Below are positions 47,817-56,048 of a DNA stretch of 59,586 nucleotides, piece by piece. Source of the DNA: an uncultured Clostridia bacterium (GTDB taxonomy: Bacteria; Bacillota; Clostridia; TANB77; CAG-508); NCBI GenBank assembly GCA_944387505.1, contig CALXFG010000005.1, forward strand, positions 1-59,586, written 5' to 3'. The position numbers and the translations under genes are program-made. Positions within the stretch are counted from its first letter, which is position 1; each line of letters begins with the position of its first letter. The notes beneath the pieces are model-generated. The model did no database searches. It was not told the origin of the DNA and saw nothing but the letters and a program-made list of their open reading frames with translations.

Positions 47817-48437
47817 ATGGTGATAAACATAATATTTGATTTAATGAATGTGATTATAAAAAAAGATTCTAATATAAAAACATTAATGAATTTTACAAAT
47901 GATGTTAATAAAGCAGAAGGCTTACAAAAATACATTTATAAAACAGAAGAATGGAAATTATTAGATTTAGGAAATATTAGCCATGAACAAGCGATAAAAG
48001 AAATGCAACGAAAAGCTCCAAAGGAGTATAGCGAGTTAATTGAAGAGGTAATGAATAATAGATGTCAGTATTTTACAGTCAATGAAGAAACTGTGAAAAT
48101 TGCAAAAGACTTAAAGGAAAAAGGATATCATATATATGTTTTATCAAATATGTCAGAATTTACTTATACATATTTTAAAGAGATACATTTCTTTAAAATA
48201 TGTGATGGAATTATGATTTCAGCTTATGAACACTTAGTAAAACCTGATGAAAAGATATTCATGACTTTGCTAGATAGATATCAATTAAGTCCGGAAGAAT
48301 GTTTATTTATTGATGATGATGATACAGGAAAAAGTTTAGAAACTGCAAATAAATTAGGAATATTAGGAAGAAGAGTAAAACCAAATGATAGCCAAGATGT
48401 TCTAACATTATTAAAAGAATATAAAATTGAAATTTAA
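47817..48437 (+). CDS. HAD-IA family hydrolase
   Basis: 206 aa. Motif I is IIFDLMNVII, in which the second catalytic Asp is replaced by Asn, as in YihX-like sugar phosphatases. Motif II VLSNMSEF, motif III with Lys in LVKPDEKIF and motif IV ECLFIDDDDTG are present. Probably a phosphatase on a sugar phosphate or nucleotide; the Asn may lower activity. Confidence 0.83.
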   Translation: MVINIIFDLMNVIIKKDSNIKTLMNFTNDVNKAEGLQKYIYKTEEWKLLDLGNISHEQAIKEMQRKAPKEYSELIEEVMNNRCQYFTVNEETVKIAKDLKEKGYHIYVLSNMSEFTYTYFKEIHFFKICDGIMISAYEHLVKPDEKIFMTLLDRYQLSPEECLFIDDDDTGKSLETANKLGILGRRVKPNDSQDVLTLLKEYKIEI

Positions 48438-48466
48438 AAAGTCAATAGAGAAAGTGAAATGAAAGT

Positions 48467-48724
48467 ATGGAATATATTGAAAAAGTGATAAAACAGACAA
48501 ATGAGAAAAATCAAGAAAAAGTAGATTGGACAAAAGCTTGGAGTAAAAAATATCCAGTTTTAGCAACATATAAAGATAAAGTAGATGTAGAAAAGTATGC
48601 TAAAGAAATTAGAAATTTGTTAGAAAGTTTGACCAAAGAATATCAATATACAGAATTGGATGCTATGTTAGTATTAAAAGATATTTTGTATCAAGAATGG
48701 AAAAGTCAAAAGAAAAATAAATGA
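48467..48724 (+). CDS. Small hypothetical protein
   Basis: 85 aa, soluble, charged, mostly helical (EYIEKVIKQTNEKNQEKVDWTKAW...). Not recognised. 29 bp after the HAD gene and likely in the same transcript. A weak SD (GAAAGTG) precedes it. A hairpin CTATTCTGTT/AACAGGATAG at about 48829-48861 with a T-rich tail probably ends this transcript. Confidence 0.55.
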   Translation: MEYIEKVIKQTNEKNQEKVDWTKAWSKKYPVLATYKDKVDVEKYAKEIRNLLESLTKEYQYTELDAMLVLKDILYQEWKSQKKNK

Positions 48725-48873
48725 AATAAAAAGGGATGAATTCACATACAATTCACATTTCTAGCAAAAATTATACATATATAGATAATATATTAATAAT
48801 CATAAACATCCCCTTTTTTTCAAAAGCTATTCTGTTAAAAAATATAAAAAAACAGGATAGCCTTTTATATTTT

Positions 48874-49040
48874 ACATTCTAGAAAATTAAATTTCCTAGA
48901 ATGTAAAAACAAAATTGCACAGAAAAATTGCATAGAAATTTTTCGCGTCAACAAATCTTTACGATTATTCAAAAATTTTAATAAATAGTTAATAAAAAAA
49001 TGTATAAAGAAATTTTTTAAAAGCAAGATTTGTTATTGCA
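48874..49040 (+). repeat. TTGCACA-type structured repeat copy G3
   Basis: A hairpin ACATTCTAGAAAA..TTTCCTAGAATGT is followed by AATTGCACAGAAAAATTGC and AATTTTTCGCGTCAACAAATC. A long-range AAAAATTTT..AAATTTTTTAAAAGC segment ends with AAGATTTGTTATTGC. It shares the TTGCACAGAAAAATTGC and TTTTTCGCGTC blocks with G4 and G5. It ends where the folD promoter begins. Confidence 0.7.
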
Positions 49041-49064
49041 AAAATAAATGTGTTAGTATATAAT
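49036..49064 (+). promoter_or_regulatory. Sigma-A-type promoter of folD
   Basis: TTGCAA and TATAAT with a 17-bp spacer. TTGCAA lies at the very end of the G3 repeat. Confidence 0.6.
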
Positions 49065-49085
49065 CAGTTGAGAAAGAAAGAAAGA

Positions 49086-49127
49086 AAGGAGATATAGAGT
49101 CCATGTGCTCTATAAAATAGAAAAATG
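49086..49127 (+). promoter_or_regulatory. Ribosome binding site separated from the folD start by a hairpin
   Basis: AAGGAG (49086-49091) is one base before a perfect hairpin TATAGAG-tccatgtg-CTCTATA (49093-49114); the ATG at 49125 lies 10 bases after it. Without folding the spacing would be 33 bases. Folding brings it to about 11. The hairpin loop holds an alternative ATG opening MCSIK and a stop. Confidence 0.6.
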
Positions 49128-49976
49128 GCAGTAATTATTGATGGAAAAGAATTAGCAAAAAAAGTAAGAAGTAATTTAAAAATAGAATGTGAGAAATTAA
49201 AGAAAAAAGGAATTATACCTAAATTTGCAGTCATTATGGTAGGAGATGATCCAGCTTCAAAGGTATATGTTAGAAATAAAAGTAAAGCATGTGACGAAAT
49301 TGGAGTAGAATATGAAGAACATATATTAGATGCTAGTATCACACAAACAGAATTAATAGACTTAATTCATAAATTAAATGAAGATAAAGCTGTCAATGGA
49401 ATATTATTACAAAGTCCAATTCCAAAACATTTAGATATAGATGAAGCATTTAGAGAAATATCTCATGAAAAAGATGTAGATGGTTTTAATCCAATCAATG
49501 TTGGAAAACTATTATTGAATCAAGATACATTTATATCTTGTACACCATTTGGAATTATGAAAATGTTTGAAGAATATCATATAGATTTAGAAGGCAAAAA
49601 TCTAGTTATTATAGGAAGAAGTAATATTGTAGGAAAACCACTAATGGCATGTTGTTTAAATAAACATGCAACAGTAACTATTTGTCATTCAAGAACAAAA
49701 GAATTAAAAGAAAAAACAAGAAATGCAGATATATTAGTAGCAGCTATCGGAAAGCCAAATTATGTAACAGCAGATATGGTAAAAGATGGAGCAGTGGTTA
49801 TTGATGTAGGAATCAATAGAGGAAAAGATAAGAAAATAACGGGAGATGTTGATTTCGAAAATGTAAAAGAAAAAGCAAGCTATATTACACCAGTTCCAGG
49901 GGGAGTGGGACCAATGACAGTAGCGATGCTTATGAATAATGTTATCAAAGCAACAAAAAATCAAAACAATATATAA
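49125..49976 (+). CDS. folD: Bifunctional methylenetetrahydrofolate dehydrogenase/cyclohydrolase FolD
   Basis: 283 aa. Active-site Lys in VYVRNKSKACDEIG, ILLQSPIPKHLD, DVDGFNPINVGKL, the NADP-binding loop IIGRSNIVGKP and the C-terminal TPVPGGVGPMTVAML. It interconverts methylene-, methenyl- and formyl-tetrahydrofolate for purine and formyl-Met supply. No SD lies at the normal distance; the upstream hairpin arrangement probably solves that. Followed by a terminator at 49992. Confidence 0.95.
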   Translation: MAVIIDGKELAKKVRSNLKIECEKLKKKGIIPKFAVIMVGDDPASKVYVRNKSKACDEIGVEYEEHILDASITQTELIDLIHKLNEDKAVNGILLQSPIPKHLDIDEAFREISHEKDVDGFNPINVGKLLLNQDTFISCTPFGIMKMFEEYHIDLEGKNLVIIGRSNIVGKPLMACCLNKHATVTICHSRTKELKEKTRNADILVAAIGKPNYVTADMVKDGAVVIDVGINRGKDKKITGDVDFENVKEKASYITPVPGGVGPMTVAMLMNNVIKATKNQNNI

Positions 49977-49991
49977 GAAAAAATGAATATT

Positions 49992-50023
49992 AAAGGGGCA
50001 CTTAGTTTTAAAGTGTCTTTTTT
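49992..50023 (+). terminator. Terminator after folD
   Basis: AAAGGGGCACTT pairs with AAGTGTCTTTT around TAGTTTTA, then T-run. Confidence 0.65.
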
Positions 50024-50214
50024 GATGAATAGGAACAATATGAAACTTTAAGTTACTTAGGCTCAAAGAGAAAATAAAAATTTAATATTTTTTCAAAAGA
50101 AAAGTTATACAAAGGAATGATGTAAGCTTTGAAATGGAATAAACAGATAAAATGTTTAAAAAAGTTCACTATTGTTCTGCTAAAAAGTATAAAATATTGC
50201 AAGGAGGTATCATA

Positions 50215-51084
50215 ATAGAAGAATTAGAAAAGAAAAAATATTGGATATGGTTATCTTGTATAAAGGGAATAGGAAGTATACGAAAACAAATATTATTAAA
50301 TAGGTATAAAACACCTGAAAAAATATATACTTTAAAAAAAGAAGAAATTTTACAAATCAAAGGATTTAATGAAATATTGGCAGAAAATATCATTTGTAAA
50401 GAAAACAAAGAAAATATAGAAAAACAGATAGAATCCTTACAAAAACAAAATATCAAATTTCTTACAATAAAAGATAAAGAATATCCTAGAATATTAAAAA
50501 CAATTTATGATTATCCAATTTGCATATATGTAAAAGGAAATGAAACAATATTTAATACACCAGCAATTGGAATGGTAGGATGCAGAGAATGTACTTCTTA
50601 TGGAGAAAAAGTGGCACAATATTTTGCATATCATTTAGCTAAAAGAAATATCAATATTATTAGTGGCCTAGCAAAAGGAATTGATAGCCAGTCTCATATT
50701 GGTGCCATAAAAGCAAAAGGAACGACAATAGGTGTTGTAGGAAATGGATTAGATATGGTGTATCCTAAAGAAAATCAATATTTGTATGATAAAATTATAG
50801 AAGAAAATGGTGCTATTATATCAGAATATCCTTTAGGAACGAAACCTGAAAAAATGAATTTTCCTGCAAGAAATAGGATGATTAGTGGAATGAGCAAAGG
50901 AATTATCGTTATTGAAGCTAAAAAGAAAAGTGGAACATTAATCACTGTTGATTTTGCACTAGAACAGGGAAGAGATGTGTATGTAGTACCAGGAAATATC
51001 GATGAAATGAATTCTGTAGGAACAAATAACCTGATTAAACAAGGTGCACAAATGGTAACAACTTATAAGGATATTGAAATATAA
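50215..51084 (+). CDS. dprA: DNA processing protein DprA (Smf), possibly with an ATA start
   Basis: About 289 aa. N-terminal HhH-like region, then the Rossmann-like DprA core: IGMVGCRECTSYGEKVA, IISGLAKGIDSQSHIGAI, GTTIGVVGNGLDMVYPKEN, EYPLGTKPEKMNFPARNRMISGMS and EAKKKSGTLITVDFALEQGRDVYVVPG. It loads RecA on incoming ssDNA. The only good ribosome binding site, AAGGAGG (50201-50207), is followed by ATC-ATA-ATA-GAA and no ATG, GTG or TTG. The in-frame ATG at 50152 has no SD. I therefore mark ATA 50215 (7-base spacing) as the probable start. Confidence 0.85.
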   Translation: MEELEKKKYWIWLSCIKGIGSIRKQILLNRYKTPEKIYTLKKEEILQIKGFNEILAENIICKENKENIEKQIESLQKQNIKFLTIKDKEYPRILKTIYDYPICIYVKGNETIFNTPAIGMVGCRECTSYGEKVAQYFAYHLAKRNINIISGLAKGIDSQSHIGAIKAKGTTIGVVGNGLDMVYPKENQYLYDKIIEENGAIISEYPLGTKPEKMNFPARNRMISGMSKGIIVIEAKKKSGTLITVDFALEQGRDVYVVPGNIDEMNSVGTNNLIKQGAQMVTTYKDIEI

Positions 51085-51278
51085 ATAATATGGATCAAAC
51101 CTTTTTGGCATTTGGTTCTGAGTAGTGGTCAATGGATAAAGAATTCAACTAAAATTCACAAATTATTTATTTACTTATCATATTGAAAATGATATAATGT
51201 CAAAAACAAAAAGTATAAAATATAAAAAAGTTTATAAAGTTTTGCTGAAATAAAAAAATGATTATCCTTTAGGAAGGA

Positions 51279-51962
51279 ATGGAATATATGACAAGAGTAA
51301 AATTAAGAGATAGAATATTGCCCCAATATACAAAGGGAGAAGAAATATTTAATATGACTTCGCATATTGTAGGAGCTGTTTTGGGAATTGTAGCAACTGT
51401 TTTGTGTGTTGTATTTGCAGCGATTCATGGAAATGGTTATGGAGTTGTGAGTGGTTCCATCTATGGTGTGACCATGATTATATTATATACCATGTCTAGT
51501 ATTTATCATGGATTAAGTCCTAAAAGATATTCCAAAAGAGTATTTCAAGTATTAGACCATTGTTCTATATTTTTATTAATTGCAGGTTCTTATACACCAT
51601 TTGCACTATGTACATTAAGAGAATATAGTACAGCGACTGGTTGGACGATATTTGGTATCATATGGGCTATGGCAATATTAGGAATTGTATTAAATTCAAT
51701 TGATATAAAGAAATTTAAAAAGTTTTCAATGATATGCTATTTAGTTATGGGATGGTGTATTGTTGTAAAAATTAATTTATTACCACAATTATTAGGAATA
51801 GCAGGATTTAGCTTATTATTAGCAGGTGGAATTGCTTATTCCATAGGAGCTATTTTATATGGTGTTGGAAAAAAACACAAATGGATGCATTCTATTTTTC
51901 ACATGTTTATTTTATTAGGTAGTATTTTACAATTTTTCTGCATATTATTATTTGTCATGTAA
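51279..51962 (+). CDS. Hemolysin III family membrane protein (PAQR type)
   Basis: 227 aa, seven TM helices. The family motifs are NMTSHIVGAVLG, SSIYHGL and VLDHCSIFLLIAGSYTPF at the front and HSIFHMFILLGSILQFF at the end, so the conserved His/Asp metal-binding set is present. Related to adiponectin receptors, probably a membrane hydrolase or stress protein; true haemolysis is unlikely to be its job. ATG 51279 or 51288 could both be used. Confidence 0.9.
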   Translation: MEYMTRVKLRDRILPQYTKGEEIFNMTSHIVGAVLGIVATVLCVVFAAIHGNGYGVVSGSIYGVTMIILYTMSSIYHGLSPKRYSKRVFQVLDHCSIFLLIAGSYTPFALCTLREYSTATGWTIFGIIWAMAILGIVLNSIDIKKFKKFSMICYLVMGWCIVVKINLLPQLLGIAGFSLLLAGGIAYSIGAILYGVGKKHKWMHSIFHMFILLGSILQFFCILLFVM

Positions 51963-52257
51963 AAATAGGATAGTGTTCATGTAACTGAAAAATTGTATTA
52001 TGTGGTAAAAATAAAAGTGGATTCCTATACAATCAAAAAAGAAGGTCTTAAGACCTTCAGACACTCATAAATATACATTTATTTTATCATAAAAATAGTA
52101 AAAAATCAAGTGAAGGAAATTGAAAGAAAAAGAGAATATAAACGAAAAAATGAGATAAAATAATATAAACAAAGAAAAGATATATTTTAAAAAGAAAAAA
52201 ACATTTGTAAAACAAATTTAAATGTGTTAATATATAGATAATCTAATAAGGATTACA
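51963..52257. other. Gene-free AT-rich spacer
   Basis: Contains a perfect hairpin AAGGTCTTAAGACCTT (about 52042-52057) without a proper T-run, and a possible promoter (TTGTAA ... TAATAT near 52205-52235) for the RNA that begins at 52258. Nothing else seen. Confidence 0.5.
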
Positions 52258-52452
52258 AAAATCCCTGCGTAGTACGTAAGAGCATAATTTTTAGAACCAA
52301 CAAATTATAAGAGGGGCTGATCTCTCGAATATGGCGTGCATGCTCACAGTATATAGTGAGAAGCCCATAAGTATTTAGGTAGGCACCCACCTGTTTTTAG
52401 GAGCAGGTCCTTAAAAATTAAAAAGCTGACGGCTAAGGCGGGGCTTTTTTTT
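52258..52452 (+). ncRNA. ssrS: 6S RNA
   Basis: About 190 nt with the 6S layout. The ends pair (AATCCCTGC with GGCGGGGCTT), and the RNA ends in T9 as its own terminator. The 5' side has GTAGTACGTAAGAGC and TTTAGAACC. The central region holds GGGGCTGATCTCTCGAATATGGCG with the Firmicutes-type CTCGAATATGG element. The 3' side has CACCCACCTG, GCAGGTCC and GCTGACGGCTAAGGCGGGG. 6S RNA mimics an open promoter and sequesters the housekeeping polymerase. Identification rests on remembered consensus pieces and on the closing stem. Confidence 0.78.
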
Positions 52453-52454
52453 TG

Positions 52455-52622
52455 TGGTATAGGAAAAATGACTTTTTCCTATACTACAAAAAAACGTTGC
52501 ACAGAAAAATTGCTACGCAATTTTTTGCGTCGATAAATCTTTACGCTTCTTCGAGAATTTAAATATATATAGTTAAGTTAGAAAAGTAGAGAAAAGTTCT
52601 CGCGAAGAGAGATTTGTCCCTT
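52455..52622 (+). repeat. TTGCACA-type structured repeat copy G4
   Basis: A hairpin GTATAGGAAAAAT..TTTTTCCTATAC is followed by ACGTTGCACAGAAAAATTGC and GCAATTTTTTGCGTCGA. Then TAAATCTTTACGCTTCTTCG and GAGAATTTAAATA pair with GAAAAGTTCTCGCGAAGAG and AGATTTGTC. It begins right at the 6S terminator. Confidence 0.72.
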
Positions 52623-52703
52623 GCTATTTTTATGTAGATATTATAAAATAAATAAAAACGAAAAGCTTGTTCCTAAAGTTCAAAAAGAAAGAAGGTGTGG
52701 CAT

Positions 52704-53549
52704 ATGACGATTAAACAAGCATTGATAAAAGCTGTTACGGTATTAAAATTAGAAAAAATTTCTATGCCAAAATTAAAAGCAAGATTATTATTGCAATATG
52801 TACTAAAAAAGCCAAGACAATACTTAATTGTGTATGATAATCAACAATTAACAGATAAAGAAGAACAAGAATACTTAAAATATGTAGAATTATTAACACA
52901 AGGAGAGCCGATAGAACATATTACACACCAAAAAGAATTTATGAAATTGAATTTTTATGTAGATGAAAATGTGTTGATACCAAGACAAGATACAGAGGTA
53001 TTGGTTGAAGAAGTTATGAAGATAGCTAAAAAAATGGGAGCAAAAAAAATACTAGATTTATGTACAGGAAGTGGAGCAATTGCAGTATCTTTAGCAAAAT
53101 ATTTAGAAAATGTACAATTAACAGCTTTAGATATCAGTGGAAAGGCATTAGATATTGCGATAGCAAATGCGAAAAATAACCATGTACAAAATAAAATAAC
53201 ATTTGTGGAATCAAATTTATTTCAAAATCTAGGACAAGAAAAATATGATATAATTGTTTCTAATCCACCATATATTAGAAGAAAAGAGATAGAATCATTA
53301 GATAGAGAAGTAAAAAAAGAACCAAGGTTAGCACTAGATGGTGGAGAAGATGGACTAGACTTTTATAGAGAAATTATAGATAGAGGATATGAATATTTGA
53401 AATATGGAGGATATATTTGTTTAGAAATTGGATATGATCAAAAAGAAGAGGTTATGCAAATTATAAAGGATAAAAAACAATATATAGAGACATATTGTAA
53501 AAAAGATTTATATGATAATGATAGAGTAATTGTAACAAAATTAGGATAA
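52704..53549 (+). CDS. prmC: Peptide chain release factor N(5)-glutamine methyltransferase PrmC
   Basis: 281 aa. The SAM-binding motif is ILDLCTGSGAIAVSLAKYL, and the catalytic NPPY lies in DIIVSNPPYIRRKEI. The N-terminal helical domain (about 1-75) binds the release factor. It methylates the GGQ Gln of RF1/RF2 and so affects termination. prfA is not adjacent. ATG 52704 follows AAGGTG; the frame opens slightly earlier with GTG. whiA follows after 25 bp. Confidence 0.93.
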   Translation: MTIKQALIKAVTVLKLEKISMPKLKARLLLQYVLKKPRQYLIVYDNQQLTDKEEQEYLKYVELLTQGEPIEHITHQKEFMKLNFYVDENVLIPRQDTEVLVEEVMKIAKKMGAKKILDLCTGSGAIAVSLAKYLENVQLTALDISGKALDIAIANAKNNHVQNKITFVESNLFQNLGQEKYDIIVSNPPYIRRKEIESLDREVKKEPRLALDGGEDGLDFYREIIDRGYEYLKYGGYICLEIGYDQKEEVMQIIKDKKQYIETYCKKDLYDNDRVIVTKLG

Positions 53550-53574
53550 ACTGAACCGTGAGGGGGGGAACAAG

Positions 53575-54463
53575 ATGTCTTTTTCATCAGATATAAAACA
53601 AGAACTAAATAAAACAAATAGTTTAGTAAATAAAGAAAATGTAAAATTTGAATTAATTCGGTTATTGTATTTCTGGAAATACAGATTTAATAAAAGGGAA
53701 AAACATTCGATTTTCAACAGAGAGTGACTATAATATTAATCGATTTTCAAAATTATTATCCAATTTAGAAATTAATCATGATATAGATGTTAATGGAAAA
53801 ACATTTCATATTGTAACAAAAGCATTTGATATTCACAAGCTAGAATATTTAGAAATAAAAGATAATGAGATATGTGTCAAAGAGAATATAAAAGAGACAA
53901 ATGCTGAAGATAAGAAAAAAGCATTTATTAGAGGAAGTTTTTTAGGAGCAGGTTCTATAAACAACCCAGAAAATTCATATCATTTAGAAATTGTGTTATC
54001 TAATAAAAATAATTTAAAAGTACTACAAGAAATATTGAGTGATTTTGATATTCATGCAAAAGAATTGATAACGAAGAATCGATATTCTGTTTATATAAAA
54101 GATGGAGAGGAAATTTCAAGGTTATTAGCATTGATTGGAGCGAATAAAGCAGTATTACAATTTGAAGATATTCGAATACAAAAAGAGATGAGAGGCAAAG
54201 TAAATCGAATTGTAAATTGTGAAACAGCCAATTTAAATAAAACGATTAATGCAGCAATTGATCAAATAGCAGCTATTAAAAAATTGCAAGAAGAAGGTAG
54301 ATTCAATAAATTAGATGATAATTTAAAAGAAATTGCCATTTTAAGAATAGAAAATCCAGATATGTCATTAGTAGAATTGGGAAAATTGTTAAAAGAACCA
54401 GTAGGAAAATCTGGTGTTAATTATAGATTAAAGAAAATCATGGAGATAGCAAATGGAAAATAG
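53575..54463 (+). CDS. whiA: DNA-binding protein WhiA, requiring a +1 frameshift at CGG 53659-53661
   Basis: ATG 53575 behind an AGGGGGGG tract opens MSFSSDIKQELNKT...KFELI (28 codons), then CGG. Frame 0 continues with 21 unrelated codons to TGA at 53725. Skipping the C gives GGT and the family sequence GYCISGNTDLIKGKNIRFST, continuing without any lesion through the LAGLIDADG-like domain and the C-terminal HTH (NPDMSLVELGKLLKEPVGKSGVNYRLKKI). The total is about 295 aa, normal for WhiA. WhiA acts in division, sporulation or chromosome segregation depending on the lineage. It overlaps hemW by 11 bp. Confidence 0.92.
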
Positions 54464-55685
54464 AGAATTAGGAATTTATATACATATACCATTTTGTCAG
54501 CATAAATGTGATTATTGTGATTTTATTTCATTTTCAAATAAACAAGATTTTATAGAAAACTATGTTGAAGCTGTAAAAAAGGAAATCTACAATTATTTTA
54601 AAGATAAAACGTTTTTAGAGACATATACAGTAACCACGATATATATTGGTGGAGGAACACCATCCTATATTGATAGTAAATATATCTGTGAAATAATGGA
54701 AGTATTAGAAAAAAACTTAAAACAGAACAAAGTGAAATTTGAAGATATGGAAATTACCATAGAAGTAAATCCGGGAACAGTCAATAAAGAAAAATTAGAA
54801 CAGTATAAAAAAGCCAAAATTAATCGATTAAGTATAGGACTTCAAAGTACAAATAATAAGATATTAAAGGAAATAGGAAGAATCCATACATATGAACAAT
54901 TTTTAGAAACTTATCAAATGGCAAAACAGGTTGGTTTTGACAATATAAATGTAGACTTGATGATAGGATTACCAAACCAAACAATAGAAGATATAAAAAC
55001 AAGCTTAAATGAAGTCGTACAGTTAAATCCAACGCATATTAGTGTATATTCTTTAATTGTAGAAGAAGGAACAGTAATAGCAAAAAAAGTACAAAATCAT
55101 CAGTTACAAGAAATGGACGAAGAACTTGAAAGAAATATGTATTGGTATGTTAAAAATACATTAGAATTAAATGGATATATACATTATGAAATTTCCAATT
55201 TTGCAAAGGAAGGAAAAGAATCAAAACATAATATGAATTGCTGGAGGCAAAAAGAATATATTGGAATTGGGTTAAATGCACATTCTTATTTGAATTATGT
55301 AAGATATACAAACACTTCTGAAATGGAACAATATATAACTCGAATGAATGGATTAAATGGACAAATAGTAGAGGATATTTTGGAATTATCTAATAATAAG
55401 GAAAAAGAAAATCTAGAGGAAAATATAGAAACAGCATATGAAATAGAAGAAGTACAAGATGTAGAAGACAGAAAAAAAGAATATATGCTTTTAGGATTAA
55501 GAACAATAGAAGGTGTATCTATCTCAAAATTTAAAGAAAAATATATAGATAATCCTCTATTTCTATTTAGAAAAGAGTTAGAAAAACTAGTGGAAGAAAA
55601 ATTAGTTATGATAGATGGAGATGATATAAGGCTTACTAATAAAGGATTAGATTTGGCAAATTTGGTATGGGAAGAGTTTATTTAA
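54453..55685 (+). CDS. hemW: Radical SAM heme chaperone HemW (HemN-like)
   Basis: 410 aa. Cluster motif IPFCQHKCDYCDF, TIYIGGGTPSYID, NRLSIGLQSTNNKILKEIGRIH, NVDLMIGLPNQTIEDI and HYEISNFAKEGKESKHN. The C-terminal HemN domain includes MLLGLRTIEGVS. HemW-type proteins insert heme into targets; true coproporphyrinogen oxidase activity usually needs an extra Cys that I do not see in the first motif. An acidic insertion lies at about 320-345. Translation overlaps the end of whiA. Confidence 0.9.
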   Translation: MENRELGIYIHIPFCQHKCDYCDFISFSNKQDFIENYVEAVKKEIYNYFKDKTFLETYTVTTIYIGGGTPSYIDSKYICEIMEVLEKNLKQNKVKFEDMEITIEVNPGTVNKEKLEQYKKAKINRLSIGLQSTNNKILKEIGRIHTYEQFLETYQMAKQVGFDNINVDLMIGLPNQTIEDIKTSLNEVVQLNPTHISVYSLIVEEGTVIAKKVQNHQLQEMDEELERNMYWYVKNTLELNGYIHYEISNFAKEGKESKHNMNCWRQKEYIGIGLNAHSYLNYVRYTNTSEMEQYITRMNGLNGQIVEDILELSNNKEKENLEENIETAYEIEEVQDVEDRKKEYMLLGLRTIEGVSISKFKEKYIDNPLFLFRKELEKLVEEKLVMIDGDDIRLTNKGLDLANLVWEEFI

Positions 55686-55701
55686 AAATTTTGAAAAAAA
55701 C

Positions 55702-55731
55702 TTGACAAAAACTATACAAATATGATATCAT
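55702..55731 (+). promoter_or_regulatory. Sigma-A-type promoter of infC-rpmI-rplT
   Basis: TTGACA and TATCAT with an 18-bp spacer; transcription is expected near 55738, the start of the structured leader. Confidence 0.7.
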
Positions 55732-55737
55732 ATTTAA

Positions 55738-55865
55738 CGTTACAAGAAGAAGTCAAACTTCTCACCTTATCCAAATGAGGAAAAAGGTTAGAAATTTAAT
55801 AAATTTAGCATTGTATGATGCTAGTTTTATTTTGGATTTGACTTGTAACAAAAGTCAAATTTTTT
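55738..55865 (+). promoter_or_regulatory. Ribosomal-protein (L20-type) attenuator leader of infC-rpmI-rplT
   Basis: The transcript opens with GTTACAAG..AAGTCAAA, which can pair with TTTGACTTGTAAC at 55837-55849. The same 3' segment otherwise forms a terminator, TTTGACTT-GTAACA-AAAGTCAAA-T6, ending at about 55865. In between, CTCACCTTATCC and AAATGAGGAAAAAGG can form a smaller hairpin. Mutually exclusive hairpins before infC match the known Firmicutes leader in which excess L20 causes termination. Assignment to that family is by position and logic, not by a covariance search. Confidence 0.7.
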
Positions 55866-56030
55866 ATATTATAGAAAATTTCATTTCCTATAATATAAAA
55901 AATATATTGCACAGAAAAATTGCAAAGCAATTTTTCGCGTCGACAATTTTTACGCTTCTCGAGAATTTAAATAAATATGGTTCTATTAAAAAATATAAAG
56001 TAAAATTCTCTCAAAGCGAAATTTGTCAGA
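55866..56030 (+). repeat. TTGCACA-type structured repeat copy G5
   Basis: A hairpin TATATTATAGAAAATTTC / ATTTCCTATAATATA is followed by ATTGCACAGAAAAATTGC, GCAATTTTTCGCGTCGAC and TTTTTACGCTTCTCGAGAATTT. The partners AAATTCTCTCAAAGCG and AAATTTGTC end nine bases before the infC SD. It is inserted between the L20-type terminator and the infC ribosome binding site. Confidence 0.75.
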
Positions 56031-56048
56031 GTATTGGAGGTGTTTTGT

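Noticed and set aside
52258..52452. SRP RNA, tmRNA or RNase P RNA instead of 6S RNA
   Set aside because: No tag reading frame, no SRP Alu/tetraloop motif and too short for RNase P; the closed ends and central CTCGAATATGG region fit 6S.
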